A stretch of 43,374 bases of DNA, taken from contig JAWXBJ010000051.1 in NCBI GenBank assembly GCA_034439955.1, positions 1 to 43,374 of the forward strand. The letters run 5' to 3'. The notes below the pieces were generated by a model. The model did no database searches. It saw nothing but the letters and a program-made list of their open reading frames with translations, and was not told where the DNA came from. This stretch comes from UBA7672 sp034439955. Its GTDB lineage: Bacteria > Pseudomonadota > Alphaproteobacteria > Caulobacterales > Hyphomonadaceae. Made by a program: the position numbers and the translations under genes. Positions within the stretch are counted from its first letter, which is position 1. Every line of letters begins with the position of its first letter. Shown one piece after another: positions 14,986 to 23,886 of the stretch.

Positions 14986-16257
14986 CTAGATCGATCCGCC
15001 GAGGCGCGTGACTTTGGCCCCGCATCCGCCCAGCTTCTCCTCGAGCCGCTCGAAGCCGCGGTCGAGGTGATAGACCCGGTTGACCATGGTCTCCCCCTCC
15101 GCGACGAGCGCCGCGATGACCAGACTGACCGACGCCCGCAGATCCGTCGCCATGACCTGAGCGCCGCGCAGTCGGGGCACGCCGCGCACAACGGCCTCCC
15201 TGCCCCGCACGGTGATGTCGGCGCCCAGGCGATTGAGCTCCGGAGCGTGCATGAAGCGGTTCTCGAAAATGTTTTCCCGAATCGTACTGACGCCATCCGC
15301 GACGGTCATGAGGGCCATGAACTGCGCCTGCAGGTCGGTCGGAAAGCCCGGATGGGGCTGCGTATCGACATCGACGGCCCGGAGCGGCGTCCCGTCGCGC
15401 CTTATCCGGATCCCGCGATCCTCGATCCCGACAACGACGCCGGCCGCGCGCAGATGGTCAATGAGCGCAGCCATGTCGTCCGCCCGCGCGCCGACGAGGA
15501 GGACGTCGCCGCCAGTCGCGGCGGCGGCGATCGCGTAGGTGCCAGCCTCGATGCGGTCAGCGATGACGTCATATCGTCCGCCGCCAAGTCGCGACACGCC
15601 TTCGATCCTGATCTTTGACGTTCCGGCGCCTGTGATCCTGGCGCCGACGGAGTTGAGGCAATGGGCAAGGTCGGTGATCTCCGGCTCGCATGCGGCGTTG
15701 ATGAGCAGCGTTTCGCCTTCCGCCAGAGTGGCCGCCAGCATGGCGTGCTCCGTCGCGCCGACCGACACGAACGGAAACGTGATTTTCGCGCCCTTGAGGC
15801 CCCGCAGCGCCGCCGCTTTCACATATCCCTGCTCGATCACGATGTCGGCCCCCATCGCTTCGAAGGCCTTGAGATGCAGATCGACAGGCCGGGCGCCGAT
15901 CGCGCACCCGCCGGGCAGCGACACGGTCGCATGACCAACCCTAGCCAGCAGGGGGCCGAGAACGTTGAATGTCGCCCGCATCTTGCGGACGAGATCGTAA
16001 GGGGCGAGGCTGGACGAGACCGTCTCAGCGTCGAGCTGGCAGGTCGAGCTGCCCACTGGCCATTCGACCTTGACGCCCAGCGATTCGAGCAGCCGCGCCA
16101 TGAACCGGGTATCCGCGAGGTTGGGCATGTTGGTGAGCACGAGCGGCTGGTCGCACAGCAACGCCGCGGCCATGAGCTTAAGGGCCGAGTTCTTCGCCCC
16201 GGATATCTGGATCGAGCCCTCCAGAGGCCCGTTCCCTAGAATCGACAATCTATCCAT
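14986..16257 (-). CDS. murA: UDP-N-acetylglucosamine 1-carboxyvinyltransferase
   Basis: MurA adds enolpyruvate from phosphoenolpyruvate to UDP-GlcNAc, the first committed step of peptidoglycan synthesis in the cytoplasm. The 423-residue length fits. K22 in G-A-K-N-S-A and the catalytic Cys, C118 in P-G-G-C-A-I-G, are present. A Cys at this position is the usual target of fosfomycin, so the enzyme should be of the sensitive type by that residue alone. The ATG at 16257 begins the reading frame. A small basic protein gene lies 49 bases upstream on the same strand. Confidence 0.97.
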   Translation of the reverse strand: MDRLSILGNGPLEGSIQISGAKNSALKLMAAALLCDQPLVLTNMPNLADTRFMARLLESLGVKVEWPVGSSTCQLDAETVSSSLAPYDLVRKMRATFNVLGPLLARVGHATVSLPGGCAIGARPVDLHLKAFEAMGADIVIEQGYVKAAALRGLKGAKITFPFVSVGATEHAMLAATLAEGETLLINAACEPEITDLAHCLNSVGARITGAGTSKIRIEGVSRLGGGRYDVIADRIEAGTYAIAAAATGGDVLLVGARADDMAALIDHLRAAGVVVGIEDRGIRIRRDGTPLRAVDVDTQPHPGFPTDLQAQFMALMTVADGVSTIRENIFENRFMHAPELNRLGADITVRGREAVVRGVPRLRGAQVMATDLRASVSLVIAALVAEGETMVNRVYHLDRGFERLEEKLGGCGAKVTRLGGSI

Positions 16258-16306
16258 GGAAGGACATTAGGTCGCCAATTCCGGCGGCTGCAAGGCGATG
16301 GGAGGG

Positions 16307-16477
16307 CTATTCCTTTCCGGATGGCGGTCCAAAATCATCGCCAGACTTTGTCGAGGGCCGGGATGGGGGACCCTTGCGGCGCTTGAGATTGGCCCTCAGC
16401 GCCTCGGCCCGCCGCACCTCCCGGCGCTCGGCCTCCGTGACAGACCCTCCGGACTTCCCGCCTGTCGGCCGCGCCAC
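16307..16477 (-). CDS. Small basic protein upstream of murA
   Basis: The GTG at 16477 has a GGAGG site five bases upstream, which makes it a better start than the GTG at 16507. The 56-residue product is basic, with a helical central part containing E-A-L-R-A-N-L-K-R-R-K. I recall similar short proteins just upstream of murA in other alphaproteobacteria, but I know no function. It probably shares transcription with murA. Confidence 0.6.
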   Translation of the reverse strand: MARPTGGKSGGSVTEAERREVRRAEALRANLKRRKGPPSRPSTKSGDDFGPPSGKE

Positions 16478-16550
16478 GCAATCCTCCAGGGTTTTGCCCC
16501 TTTCCACGGCAGGGCGTTTCAGTTATGCGACGCCTTCGCGAAAGCGGAAA

Positions 16551-16603
<53 letters not shown>

Positions 16604-16625
<22 letters not shown>

Positions 16626-17266
16626 GCATCGCTCGCCTGTGTTGCATATCGGGAGCGCACCGCCATCAACTGACGGGCATGATCGAGGTCTTCCCTGGTA
16701 TCGACGTCGGCGAGAAGCGGCGGCGGGGCCGCAACTCCGATGACCCGGAACTGACGGTCGCGCATCAGACTCCTGGCGCCATCCTCTCCATCGAGACGCT
16801 GCAAGGCCTCAAAACAGGCGCCGTCAAAGGCCGTTGGAGGTCGCTGCTCTTCCGTTCCGCCCGAATGCGCGATGTTGACGCCCGCAGTCCCACCCAGCGC
16901 ATCGGCAAGATTACAAAGCGTGGCCGGCTCGACGAACGGCATGTCCGCCATGCACAGGATCACCGCTTCGGGCCTGAATTGCATCGCCACGGTGACCCCG
17001 ATCGCAATCGAATGACCGAGTCCACGCCTTTGGTGCTTGTTGACGGCGATAACGAAGCGGTCGCTCAGGCTTTCGCCAATACTGCGATGATCTGCAGGAC
17101 AGACCGCGATCTTCGTGAGGCAGTTCAACCTGGCCGCCACGCCCGCTGCATGTTCCATGAGAAACTTGCCATCGAGGTCCTGCAGAAGCTTGTCCTTCCA
17201 GCCAAATCGACGGGACAGCCCCGACGAAAGGAGGATGACGGCCGTTTTTTTCAGGGCGATGCTCAT
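16604..17266 (-). CDS. MobA-like nucleotidyltransferase (MocA-type)
   Basis: The 220-residue protein has the nucleotidyltransferase start L-S-S-G-L-S-R-R-F-G-W-K-D-K-L-L (about 13-28) and the M-A-D-M-P-F segment with the metal-binding Asp. It resembles MocA, which makes molybdenum cytosine dinucleotide cofactor for xanthine-dehydrogenase-type enzymes. Its start overlaps the XdhC stop (ATGA), and XdhC is a known partner in cofactor insertion. The last seven codons run antisense through the 3' end of tRNA-Thr, so the C-terminal tail is probably not conserved. No molybdoenzyme gene is in the window. Confidence 0.85.
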
Positions 17267-18219
17267 GACGCCGTCTGACCGGACCGGAGAGAGAGAATTT
17301 CCGCAAGTGCGGATACCGCCAGTGTTTTTGGATCGCGCGAAGGAAACAGGCCCAAAGGGCCTTTCAGGCGGGCGATCTCGTTTGGCGAGGCCCCGGCTTG
17401 CATCAGGCTGTCGAGCCTGCGTTCGTGCGTCTGTCGCGACCCCAGCGCGCCGACATAATATGCATCGCTGCGCAGGGCGCCGAGCAGGAGTGATGTTTCC
17501 CACTCGTGTTCATGAAACAAACAGGCGACGGCCGTGTCCTTGTCAAATGGAATTGGGGGTAAAGCGTTGGGCGTTGTCAGCTCTATCAACTGGTCGCTGA
17601 AGGGGCGACAATAGTCGAGCGTCGCGGGCTCCTGGCTGGCGACGACGATTTCGCAGTCGGACGAGCGGGCGAGCCTCGCCATCGCGACAATCTCCCAGCC
17701 GCGTCCGGCAAGCACAATTCGCAATCGCGGACGGAATTGCCGCACAAACCCCTGAGACGCTGTGTCCGCATTCTCGACAAGCCGGAGGCTTGCCCGTTTC
17801 GAGGCCGGGTCGAAAGCAAGCGCAAAAGGCTTTCGGGCCTGACCAATGGTTATGGCTTGCGCCAGGACACCCGCATTCAGGTTGACATCGACAGCGAGGT
17901 CGATCCCGCCGCCACAGGGAAGGCGGACATCGATGTAAGGGGAGCCGCGGCCATAGCGCAGCGTACGGTTGTTTCCCTCTCCCATTGCGCTGCGGGCCTC
18001 TTCGGTCAAAGCAGCTTCGAGGCATCCTCCCGAAATGCTGCCCACAAATCGGCGATCGCGCGCGACCGCGATCTGAGCGCCCACTGGCCGGGAAAAGGGT
18101 CCATCGAGTCCGATGATCGTGACGAGCGCGGCGGGGCGCCCGGAGGCTAGCTCCTCGGCGGCGAACGCCAGCACGTCAAGGTCGCTGGCCAGACCGGGCG
18201 GAAATTCGGTCGCCTTCAT
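17263..18219 (-). CDS. xdhC: XdhC-family molybdenum cofactor insertion protein
   Basis: The 318-residue protein has the XdhC/CoxI pattern. The N-terminal part carries S-R-P-V-G-A-Q and S-G-G-C-L-E-A-A. The C-terminal Rossmann-like part carries the nucleotide-binding L-A-G-R-G-W-E and Y-V-G-A-L-G-S-R. XdhC proteins bind sulfurated molybdenum cofactor and load it into xanthine dehydrogenase or related enzymes. The gene is coupled to the MobA-like gene. Which enzyme they serve cannot be told from this window. Confidence 0.9.
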   Translation of the reverse strand: MKATEFPPGLASDLDVLAFAAEELASGRPAALVTIIGLDGPFSRPVGAQIAVARDRRFVGSISGGCLEAALTEEARSAMGEGNNRTLRYGRGSPYIDVRLPCGGGIDLAVDVNLNAGVLAQAITIGQARKPFALAFDPASKRASLRLVENADTASQGFVRQFRPRLRIVLAGRGWEIVAMARLARSSDCEIVVASQEPATLDYCRPFSDQLIELTTPNALPPIPFDKDTAVACLFHEHEWETSLLLGALRSDAYYVGALGSRQTHERRLDSLMQAGASPNEIARLKGPLGLFPSRDPKTLAVSALAEILSLRSGQTAS

Positions 18220-18486
18220 GCGGGCGTCTCGCAGGCCGGCGCATCATAAAGTGCTGCGGAACGACGAGGAGGCGCCAGGAACATGGGTCGCATACTATCT
18301 CATCCCGTTGGCGGCGCGGGTCGGGAACACTGGCCTCGACGCCGGATCCTTTTATCCGCAACCCGATCCAGCGCCACGGCGGCGAACCCCTTGCCTCCCC
18401 GCCCGCATCAGGCATAGCGCATAAAGGTGATTTGGTAGGGTCGATGAAATGACGGGTCAACGCGCGAATGCTGTCGGGAGCCCGTG

Positions 18487-19272
18487 ATGGAGTTTGCCGG
18501 CGGCGGACTTTTTGTCCAGATTGAAGGAGCGATCGGTTGGCTGACGATCAATCAGCCCGCGCGGCTCAACGCGATGCGGCTCGACATGTGGCAGGCGCTG
18601 CCCGCCGCCATGGGTTTTCTGGAGCGAGACCCCATTGTCCGCTGTATTATCGTGCGCGGCGCGGGGGAACGAGCTTTTGTGTCGGGCGCGGACATCGCGG
18701 AATTTGACGAGGTGCGCTTTGACGCCGCCAGCAATGACGCGTTCGTTCGAACCGTGAGCGCCGCCTCGGCCTCGATCGTGGAGACCCCCAAACCCGTCAT
18801 CGCGATGATCCGCGGTTACTGCATCGGGGGCGGCATGGTGATCGCAAGCGCATGCGATCTTCGTTTCTGCTCCGCAGGATCGCGCTTCGGCGTGCCGGCA
18901 GCAAAGCTCGGCATCGGCTATGAACTTGACAATTACCGGCGCCTTCTTGACCTGGTTGGGCCCGGCCGGGCTCTTGAAATGCTGTTGACCGCCCGGCAGT
19001 TCGGCGATGCCGAAGCGTTCGCGGCCGGCTTCGTCAACGGCGTCGTGTCGCCGGACGAGTTGGAACAGCGGGTCCGCGACTGCGCAGCGATGATGGCCGG
19101 GAACGCCCCGAGGAGTCTTGCGGCGGCAAAACTGGCGAACCGTGCGGGCCTGGACCGCAGACTCGACGCAGACGCGCAGGCCGCCATCGACGCTTGCTTC
19201 GACAGCGCAGATTTCGCCGAGGGCAGGACCGCATTCCGGGAAAAGCGGCGCGCGATTTTCAAGGGCGTCTGA
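18487..19272 (+). CDS. Enoyl-CoA hydratase/isomerase family protein
   Basis: The 261-residue crotonase-fold protein has the oxyanion-hole segments S-G-A-D-I-A-E-F (about 66-73) and I-G-G-G-M-V-I-A-S-A-C-D. The two catalytic Glu positions of classical hydratases are not Glu here: the first falls in the G-G-G-M-V-I segment and the second in G-V-P-A-A-K-L-G. A different reaction (isomerase, decarboxylase or other crotonase type) is therefore possible. The ATG at 18487, with GGGAG six bases upstream, is preferred to the GTG at 18484. It lies 19 bases before the double acyl-CoA ligase gene, so both probably act on the same acyl-CoA pathway. Confidence 0.88.
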   Translation: MEFAGGGLFVQIEGAIGWLTINQPARLNAMRLDMWQALPAAMGFLERDPIVRCIIVRGAGERAFVSGADIAEFDEVRFDAASNDAFVRTVSAASASIVETPKPVIAMIRGYCIGGGMVIASACDLRFCSAGSRFGVPAAKLGIGYELDNYRRLLDLVGPGRALEMLLTARQFGDAEAFAAGFVNGVVSPDELEQRVRDCAAMMAGNAPRSLAAAKLANRAGLDRRLDADAQAAIDACFDSADFAEGRTAFREKRRAIFKGV

Positions 19273-19291
19273 ATTCTGCTACGAGGCGCCC

Positions 19292-22200
19292 ATGATGACA
19301 TCAACAGATCTGCTGGCGAGCGCCTTCGCGACCATGCCCGACCTGATCCGGGCGCATGCAGTCGAGCGCCCTTCTCACCTGGCGCTGATCGAAGGCGAGG
19401 AGACGCTCACCTACCGGGAACTGGACACTCTTGTCGACCGGGCCGGGGCGGCGCTTCAGCGCGATGGCGTGGCCCCGGGGGACGTCGTCGCTATCTGCGC
19501 ACCGACGTCAGCCCGTTATGTCGCCGCCTTCATTGCGTCCCTTCGAGTGGGCGCCGCCGTGTCGCCCCTGTCGCCGGCGTCAACGGCGGAGGCGCTCGCC
19601 GCGATGATTCGGGACTGCGGCGCTAGGATTCTTTTTGTCGATGACGCTGTCTCGGCGGCTCTCAACGGCGTCGCCGATTCGGTCACCGTGCCCCGTATCT
19701 CGCTTGAGGGGTCCGCAGACATAACCTTTGAAACCTGGCTGGAGCCGCCGGGCGCCTCGCCTGCGGCCGTCAGTATCGAGCCTGAGGACGCATTCAACAT
19801 CATCTATTCGTCCGGCACGACCGGCACGCCCAAGGGCATCGTGCAGCCTCACCGGATGCGTTGGGGGCATGTGCGGCGCGCCGAAAACCTCGGCTATGGG
19901 CCAAACTCCATCACCATCGTATCGACTCCGCTCTATTCCAACACAACCCTCGTAAGCCTTATCCCGACCCTGGTTCGCGGTGGGACCGCTGTCCTCATGC
20001 GCAAGTTCGATGCGCGGGGCTTTCTGGAACTCTCGCAACGGCGCCGCGCGACCCATGCCATGCTGGTGCCGGTCCAGTACCGGCGCATCATGGATCTGTC
20101 CGCATTCGGCGAGTACGACCTTGCGTCCTACGAGATGAAGACCTGCACGAGCGCGCCGTTCTCCGCCGATCTTAAGGCCGATATTCTCGCGCGCTGGCCC
20201 GGAGGACTTGTCGAGATCTTCGGCATGACCGAGGGGGGCGGCTCCTGTGTACTCGCGGCACACGTATTCCCGAACAAGCTCCATACCGTCGGCAGACCTG
20301 CTCAGGGCCACGACATTCGCATCATCGACGACGCGGGCAAAGAAGCTGGCCCCGGCGAGTCAGGCGAAATCGTCGGCAGGTCGATGGCGATCATGACCGG
20401 GTATCACAACCAGCCGGAGAAGACGGCCGAATCCGAATGGTACAGTCCAGAAGGCGAACGATTCATTCGCACGGGCGACGTCGGCCGGTTCGACGAGGAC
20501 GGCTTTCTGGTTCTTGGCGACCGCAAGAAGGACATGATCATTTCTGGCGGATTCAACATCTATCCCAGCGATCTGGAGCGAGTGCTCGCCGAGCACGCCG
20601 CCGTTGCAGAGGCCGCCGTCGTCGGCATGCCGTCCCGGGAGTGGGGGGAGACCCCGGCCGCGTTCGTCGTGCTGAGACCGGACGACCGCATCGAAGGGGA
20701 GGCGCTGCGGATATGGGTCAACGACCGGGTCGGAAAAATGCAAAGGCTGAGCTGGCTGGAGATCGTTCCCTCCTTGCCACGCTCGTCCATCGGGAAAGTG
20801 TTGAAGCGCGAACTCCGCGACACGTTCAGGCCTCCCGCGCCCCACCCCGACATAGCGGCGATGTCCACCGATGAATTGACGGCGCGCGGCCTGATCCTCG
20901 CGCGGCATGCCCATGAGCGGCCTGAAGCGCCAGCTATCCTGTCTCCGAATGGAGACCGTTCCTGGCGGGAGCTGAACGCCCGGGCCAATCAGCTCGCGCG
21001 AGCGTTCCGCAAGCATGGGCTGCAGGCAGGCGACGGCGTGGCCATCCTCGCGCACAACGCACCCGAATTTGTCGAAGCCTGGGCGGCGACCCAGCGCGCG
21101 GGTCTGCGTGTCACCGCCGTCAATTGGCACCAGTCGGCCAACCTTGTCGCCTACGTCGTCGATAACAGTGACGCGCGTGCGCTCGTGGCCAGTTCGCGAT
21201 TTGCGCCCGCCGCCGTTGAAGCCGCAGGGAGGTCCGGGAAACTGGCGCTTATGCTCGCTTTCGCGGGATCCATCGAAGGTTTCCGCGACTATGAAGAAGT
21301 TCTTGCCGCCGAGAGCGAAGAAAATCTTACTGATGCCGAAGCTGGCTCCACCATGCTCTACACATCGGGAACAACCGGCCGACCGAAGGGAGTCTTCCGC
21401 CGAAGCCGTCCCGTCCTGTCGCAGCTGACAAATGTGGTCAATGAGACGGCGGGGTGGCGGCCCGGCCAGGACACGGCCCTGATAACCGGCCCGCTGTACC
21501 ATGCCGCCCCCCTCGGCATAAATCTCGTCATACCGCTCAATGCAGGTGTGACCTGTGTCCTGATGGACAAGTGGGATGCGGAAGAAACGCTCCGCCTGAT
21601 ACAAGAGCACCGCGCCACGCATACGCACGTCGTTCCGACAATGATGCACCGCATGCTGCAACTCACGGATGCGGTACGGGCCAAGTACGATGTTTCCACG
21701 ATGCGCTGGATGATCCATGGCGCCGCGCCCTGCCCCGCGCATGTGAAGCAGGCGATGCTGGATTGGTTCGGACCGGTGCTCTACGAATACTACTCCTCGA
21801 CCGAGGGAGGCGGCGTCTGGATCGAGCCGCACGAGTGGATACGGAAGCCCGGCACGGTCGGCAGGCCGGTTGCGGGCGTCGAAGTGCAGCTTCTGGATAG
21901 CGATGGAAGCGAGGTTCCCGTCGGCGCGGAGGGCGCGATCTACATCAAGGCGCCGACGACCGGGCGCTTTGAATACTACAAGGAGCCAGCCAAGACCGAC
22001 AGCAGTTATCGCGGGGACTGGTACACGCTTGGCGACATGGGCCGCTTCGACGAAGACGGATACCTATTCCTGACCGGACGAACCGCCGAACTTATCATCT
22101 CGGGCGGCGTCAACATCTATCCCGTCGAGATCGACGAGGTGCTGATACGCCATGAGGCGGTTGCCGACGCGGCGGTTGTCGGCGTTCCGAACGAGGACTG

Positions 22201-22420
22201 GGGTGAGGAGATCAAGGCGGTCGTCGAACTGAAGCCTGGCTTCAAGCCAGACGCCGGGACGATCCAGTCGATACTGGAATTCGCAAGGGACCAGCTTCCG
22301 GGTTTTCAGCGGCCTCGAAGCGTTGATTTCGGCGATACGCTGCCGCGCAACGCTGCGGGAAAGGTGCTGCGCCAGCAGGTGCGGGAACCGTACTGGAAGG
22401 ATCGCGCCCGGAAAATCTAG
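19292..22420 (+). CDS. Double-domain acyl-CoA synthetase (two ANL domains fused)
   Basis: One uninterrupted frame of 1042 residues holds two full AMP-forming ligase domains. Domain 1 (about 1-520) has the phosphate loop Y-S-S-G-T-T-G-T-P-K-G near 171-181, F-G-M-T-E-G and the C-terminal catalytic Lys in S-I-G-K-V-L-K near 503. Domain 2 (about 525-1042) has Y-T-S-G-T-T-G-R-P-K-G near 688-698, Y-S-S-T-E-G and Lys in A-A-G-K-V-L-R near 1023. Members of this family activate fatty or aromatic acids to acyl-CoA. The start at 19292 or 19295 follows GAGG. The Met at 20861 between the domains has no ribosome site. The two halves are clearly diverged, so substrates may differ. The stop overlaps that of dctA by four bases. 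Confidence 0.9.
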   Translation: MMTSTDLLASAFATMPDLIRAHAVERPSHLALIEGEETLTYRELDTLVDRAGAALQRDGVAPGDVVAICAPTSARYVAAFIASLRVGAAVSPLSPASTAEALAAMIRDCGARILFVDDAVSAALNGVADSVTVPRISLEGSADITFETWLEPPGASPAAVSIEPEDAFNIIYSSGTTGTPKGIVQPHRMRWGHVRRAENLGYGPNSITIVSTPLYSNTTLVSLIPTLVRGGTAVLMRKFDARGFLELSQRRRATHAMLVPVQYRRIMDLSAFGEYDLASYEMKTCTSAPFSADLKADILARWPGGLVEIFGMTEGGGSCVLAAHVFPNKLHTVGRPAQGHDIRIIDDAGKEAGPGESGEIVGRSMAIMTGYHNQPEKTAESEWYSPEGERFIRTGDVGRFDEDGFLVLGDRKKDMIISGGFNIYPSDLERVLAEHAAVAEAAVVGMPSREWGETPAAFVVLRPDDRIEGEALRIWVNDRVGKMQRLSWLEIVPSLPRSSIGKVLKRELRDTFRPPAPHPDIAAMSTDELTARGLILARHAHERPEAPAILSPNGDRSWRELNARANQLARAFRKHGLQAGDGVAILAHNAPEFVEAWAATQRAGLRVTAVNWHQSANLVAYVVDNSDARALVASSRFAPAAVEAAGRSGKLALMLAFAGSIEGFRDYEEVLAAESEENLTDAEAGSTMLYTSGTTGRPKGVFRRSRPVLSQLTNVVNETAGWRPGQDTALITGPLYHAAPLGINLVIPLNAGVTCVLMDKWDAEETLRLIQEHRATHTHVVPTMMHRMLQLTDAVRAKYDVSTMRWMIHGAAPCPAHVKQAMLDWFGPVLYEYYSSTEGGGVWIEPHEWIRKPGTVGRPVAGVEVQLLDSDGSEVPVGAEGAIYIKAPTTGRFEYYKEPAKTDSSYRGDWYTLGDMGRFDEDGYLFLTGRTAELIISGGVNIYPVEIDEVLIRHEAVADAAVVGVPNEDWGEEIKAVVELKPGFKPDAGTIQSILEFARDQLPGFQRPRSVDFGDTLPRNAAGKVLRQQVREPYWKDRARKI

Positions 22421-23772
22421 TCGGGGTCCATTTCGACGGGAGGCGCCAGAGACGGCGCCGGCTTTCCTGATAGGGCGGCCTTGAGCATGTCACGGTCGAG
22501 TCCGCCTTCCCATCGGCTCACCACGATCGTGGCCACCGCGTTGCCGATGGAATTGGTGAGGGCGCGGCACTCGGACAGGAACCGGTCGACGCCAAGGATC
22601 AAAGCCATCCCGGCGACCGGAACCGTCGGCAGGACCGCGAGGGTCGCAGCCAGGGTTATGAACCCCGCGCCCGAAACGCCGGCAGCGCCCTTCGAACTCA
22701 GCATCGCCACCGCCAGCAGGATGAGTTGATCGCCCAACAGGAGCGGCGTGTTGGTCGCCTGCGCGATGAAGAGAGCGGCCAGCGTCATGTAGATGTTGGT
22801 GCCGTCGAGATTGAACGAATAGCCGGCAGGTACAACCAGCCCGACAATGGGCTTCGCGCAGCCCGCGCGCTGAAGCTTTTCGATGAGAGCCGGCAAGGCT
22901 GATTCCGACGAGGAGGTTCCCAAGACCAGAAAAAGCTCGTCCTTGAGATATCGGATGAGACTAAAGATCGAGAACCCGGCCCAAAGCGAGACGGCTCCAA
23001 GCACGACCACAATGAACAGGAACGAAGTCAGCCAGACCGACAGGATGAGGAGACCGAGCCGAAGGATCGCATCTATGCCCTGGGTCGAGATGAGGTAGGC
23101 GAATGCGCCAAACGCCCCGATCGGCGCGGCGCGCATCAGGATGCTCACCATCCTAGAGACGCCCTGGCTAAGCGACTCCATCACTTCGACGGCGGCGTTC
23201 GCGCGATCACCCACCAACGCAAGCGAGACGCCGAAAAGTATCGAGATGAACAGCACCTGCAGGATGTTGCCGGCGGAAAACGCTCCCACGAATGTGTCAG
23301 GTATGACCCCGAGCAGAAAGCCGACCAGCGTCGTGTCCTGGGCCCTCGCCTCATAGCCCTGAACTTTTTCGAGGTCGCTCGCGTTCAGGGACGCGACGTC
23401 CACGTTCATTCCGGCGCCTGGCTGAACGACGTTGGCGACAACGAGTCCCACGATGAGCGCGAGAGTCGAGAAGAAGAGAAAATAGGAAAAGGCCTTGAGT
23501 GCGACGCGGCCCAGTTTCGCCATATCGCGCATGTGGGCGATGCCGATGGTGATGGTGAGAAAGATCACCGGCGCGATGATCATTTTCACGAGCTTGATAA
23601 AGCCCTGACCCAGCGGGTTCAGGTATTGCTCGACCCATGGATTGTCGGCGGCTGGAAACATGGCGCCTACAAAGCCGCCTGCGATGATCGCAAAGATCAC
23701 CTGGAAGTAGAGTTGCCCATAGAAGGGCGCTCTGCGGCGCGGCGTGACGGCAGGTCCCTCTGTCGTCAGCAT
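22417..23772 (-). CDS. dctA: C4-dicarboxylate/cation symporter (DctA family)
   Basis: The protein has about 450 residues with multiple membrane helices. It matches the DAACS family of secondary transporters that bring in succinate, fumarate and malate with protons or sodium. Family marks are the serine-rich G-T-S-S-S-E-S-A-L-P loop (re-entrant hairpin), the N-L-D-G-T-N-I-Y motif and D-R-F-L-S-E-C-R-A-L-T-N near the C-terminus. Glutamate transporters share these, so the substrate is by family likeness only. The start at 23772 is preferred to the longer frame from 23826. It is convergent with the acyl-CoA ligase gene. Confidence 0.88.
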   Translation of the reverse strand: MLTTEGPAVTPRRRAPFYGQLYFQVIFAIIAGGFVGAMFPAADNPWVEQYLNPLGQGFIKLVKMIIAPVIFLTITIGIAHMRDMAKLGRVALKAFSYFLFFSTLALIVGLVVANVVQPGAGMNVDVASLNASDLEKVQGYEARAQDTTLVGFLLGVIPDTFVGAFSAGNILQVLFISILFGVSLALVGDRANAAVEVMESLSQGVSRMVSILMRAAPIGAFGAFAYLISTQGIDAILRLGLLILSVWLTSFLFIVVVLGAVSLWAGFSIFSLIRYLKDELFLVLGTSSSESALPALIEKLQRAGCAKPIVGLVVPAGYSFNLDGTNIYMTLAALFIAQATNTPLLLGDQLILLAVAMLSSKGAAGVSGAGFITLAATLAVLPTVPVAGMALILGVDRFLSECRALTNSIGNAVATIVVSRWEGGLDRDMLKAALSGKPAPSLAPPVEMDPD

Positions 23773-23886
23773 CCTTTGCTCTTCCCCAGCAGGCCCGTCA
23801 GGTCGCCGGCGGGCGACCTCTCGCACCGTCCGGCGAAAGCGCTCCCGTCAGAACAATCACATGTCGGACGCGCCATGACGATGATG

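Noticed and set aside
13121..15025. 634-residue form of HisD
   Set aside because: The first 200 residues lie in another frame of the DUF2948 gene and do not match HisD. The normal start is at 14419.
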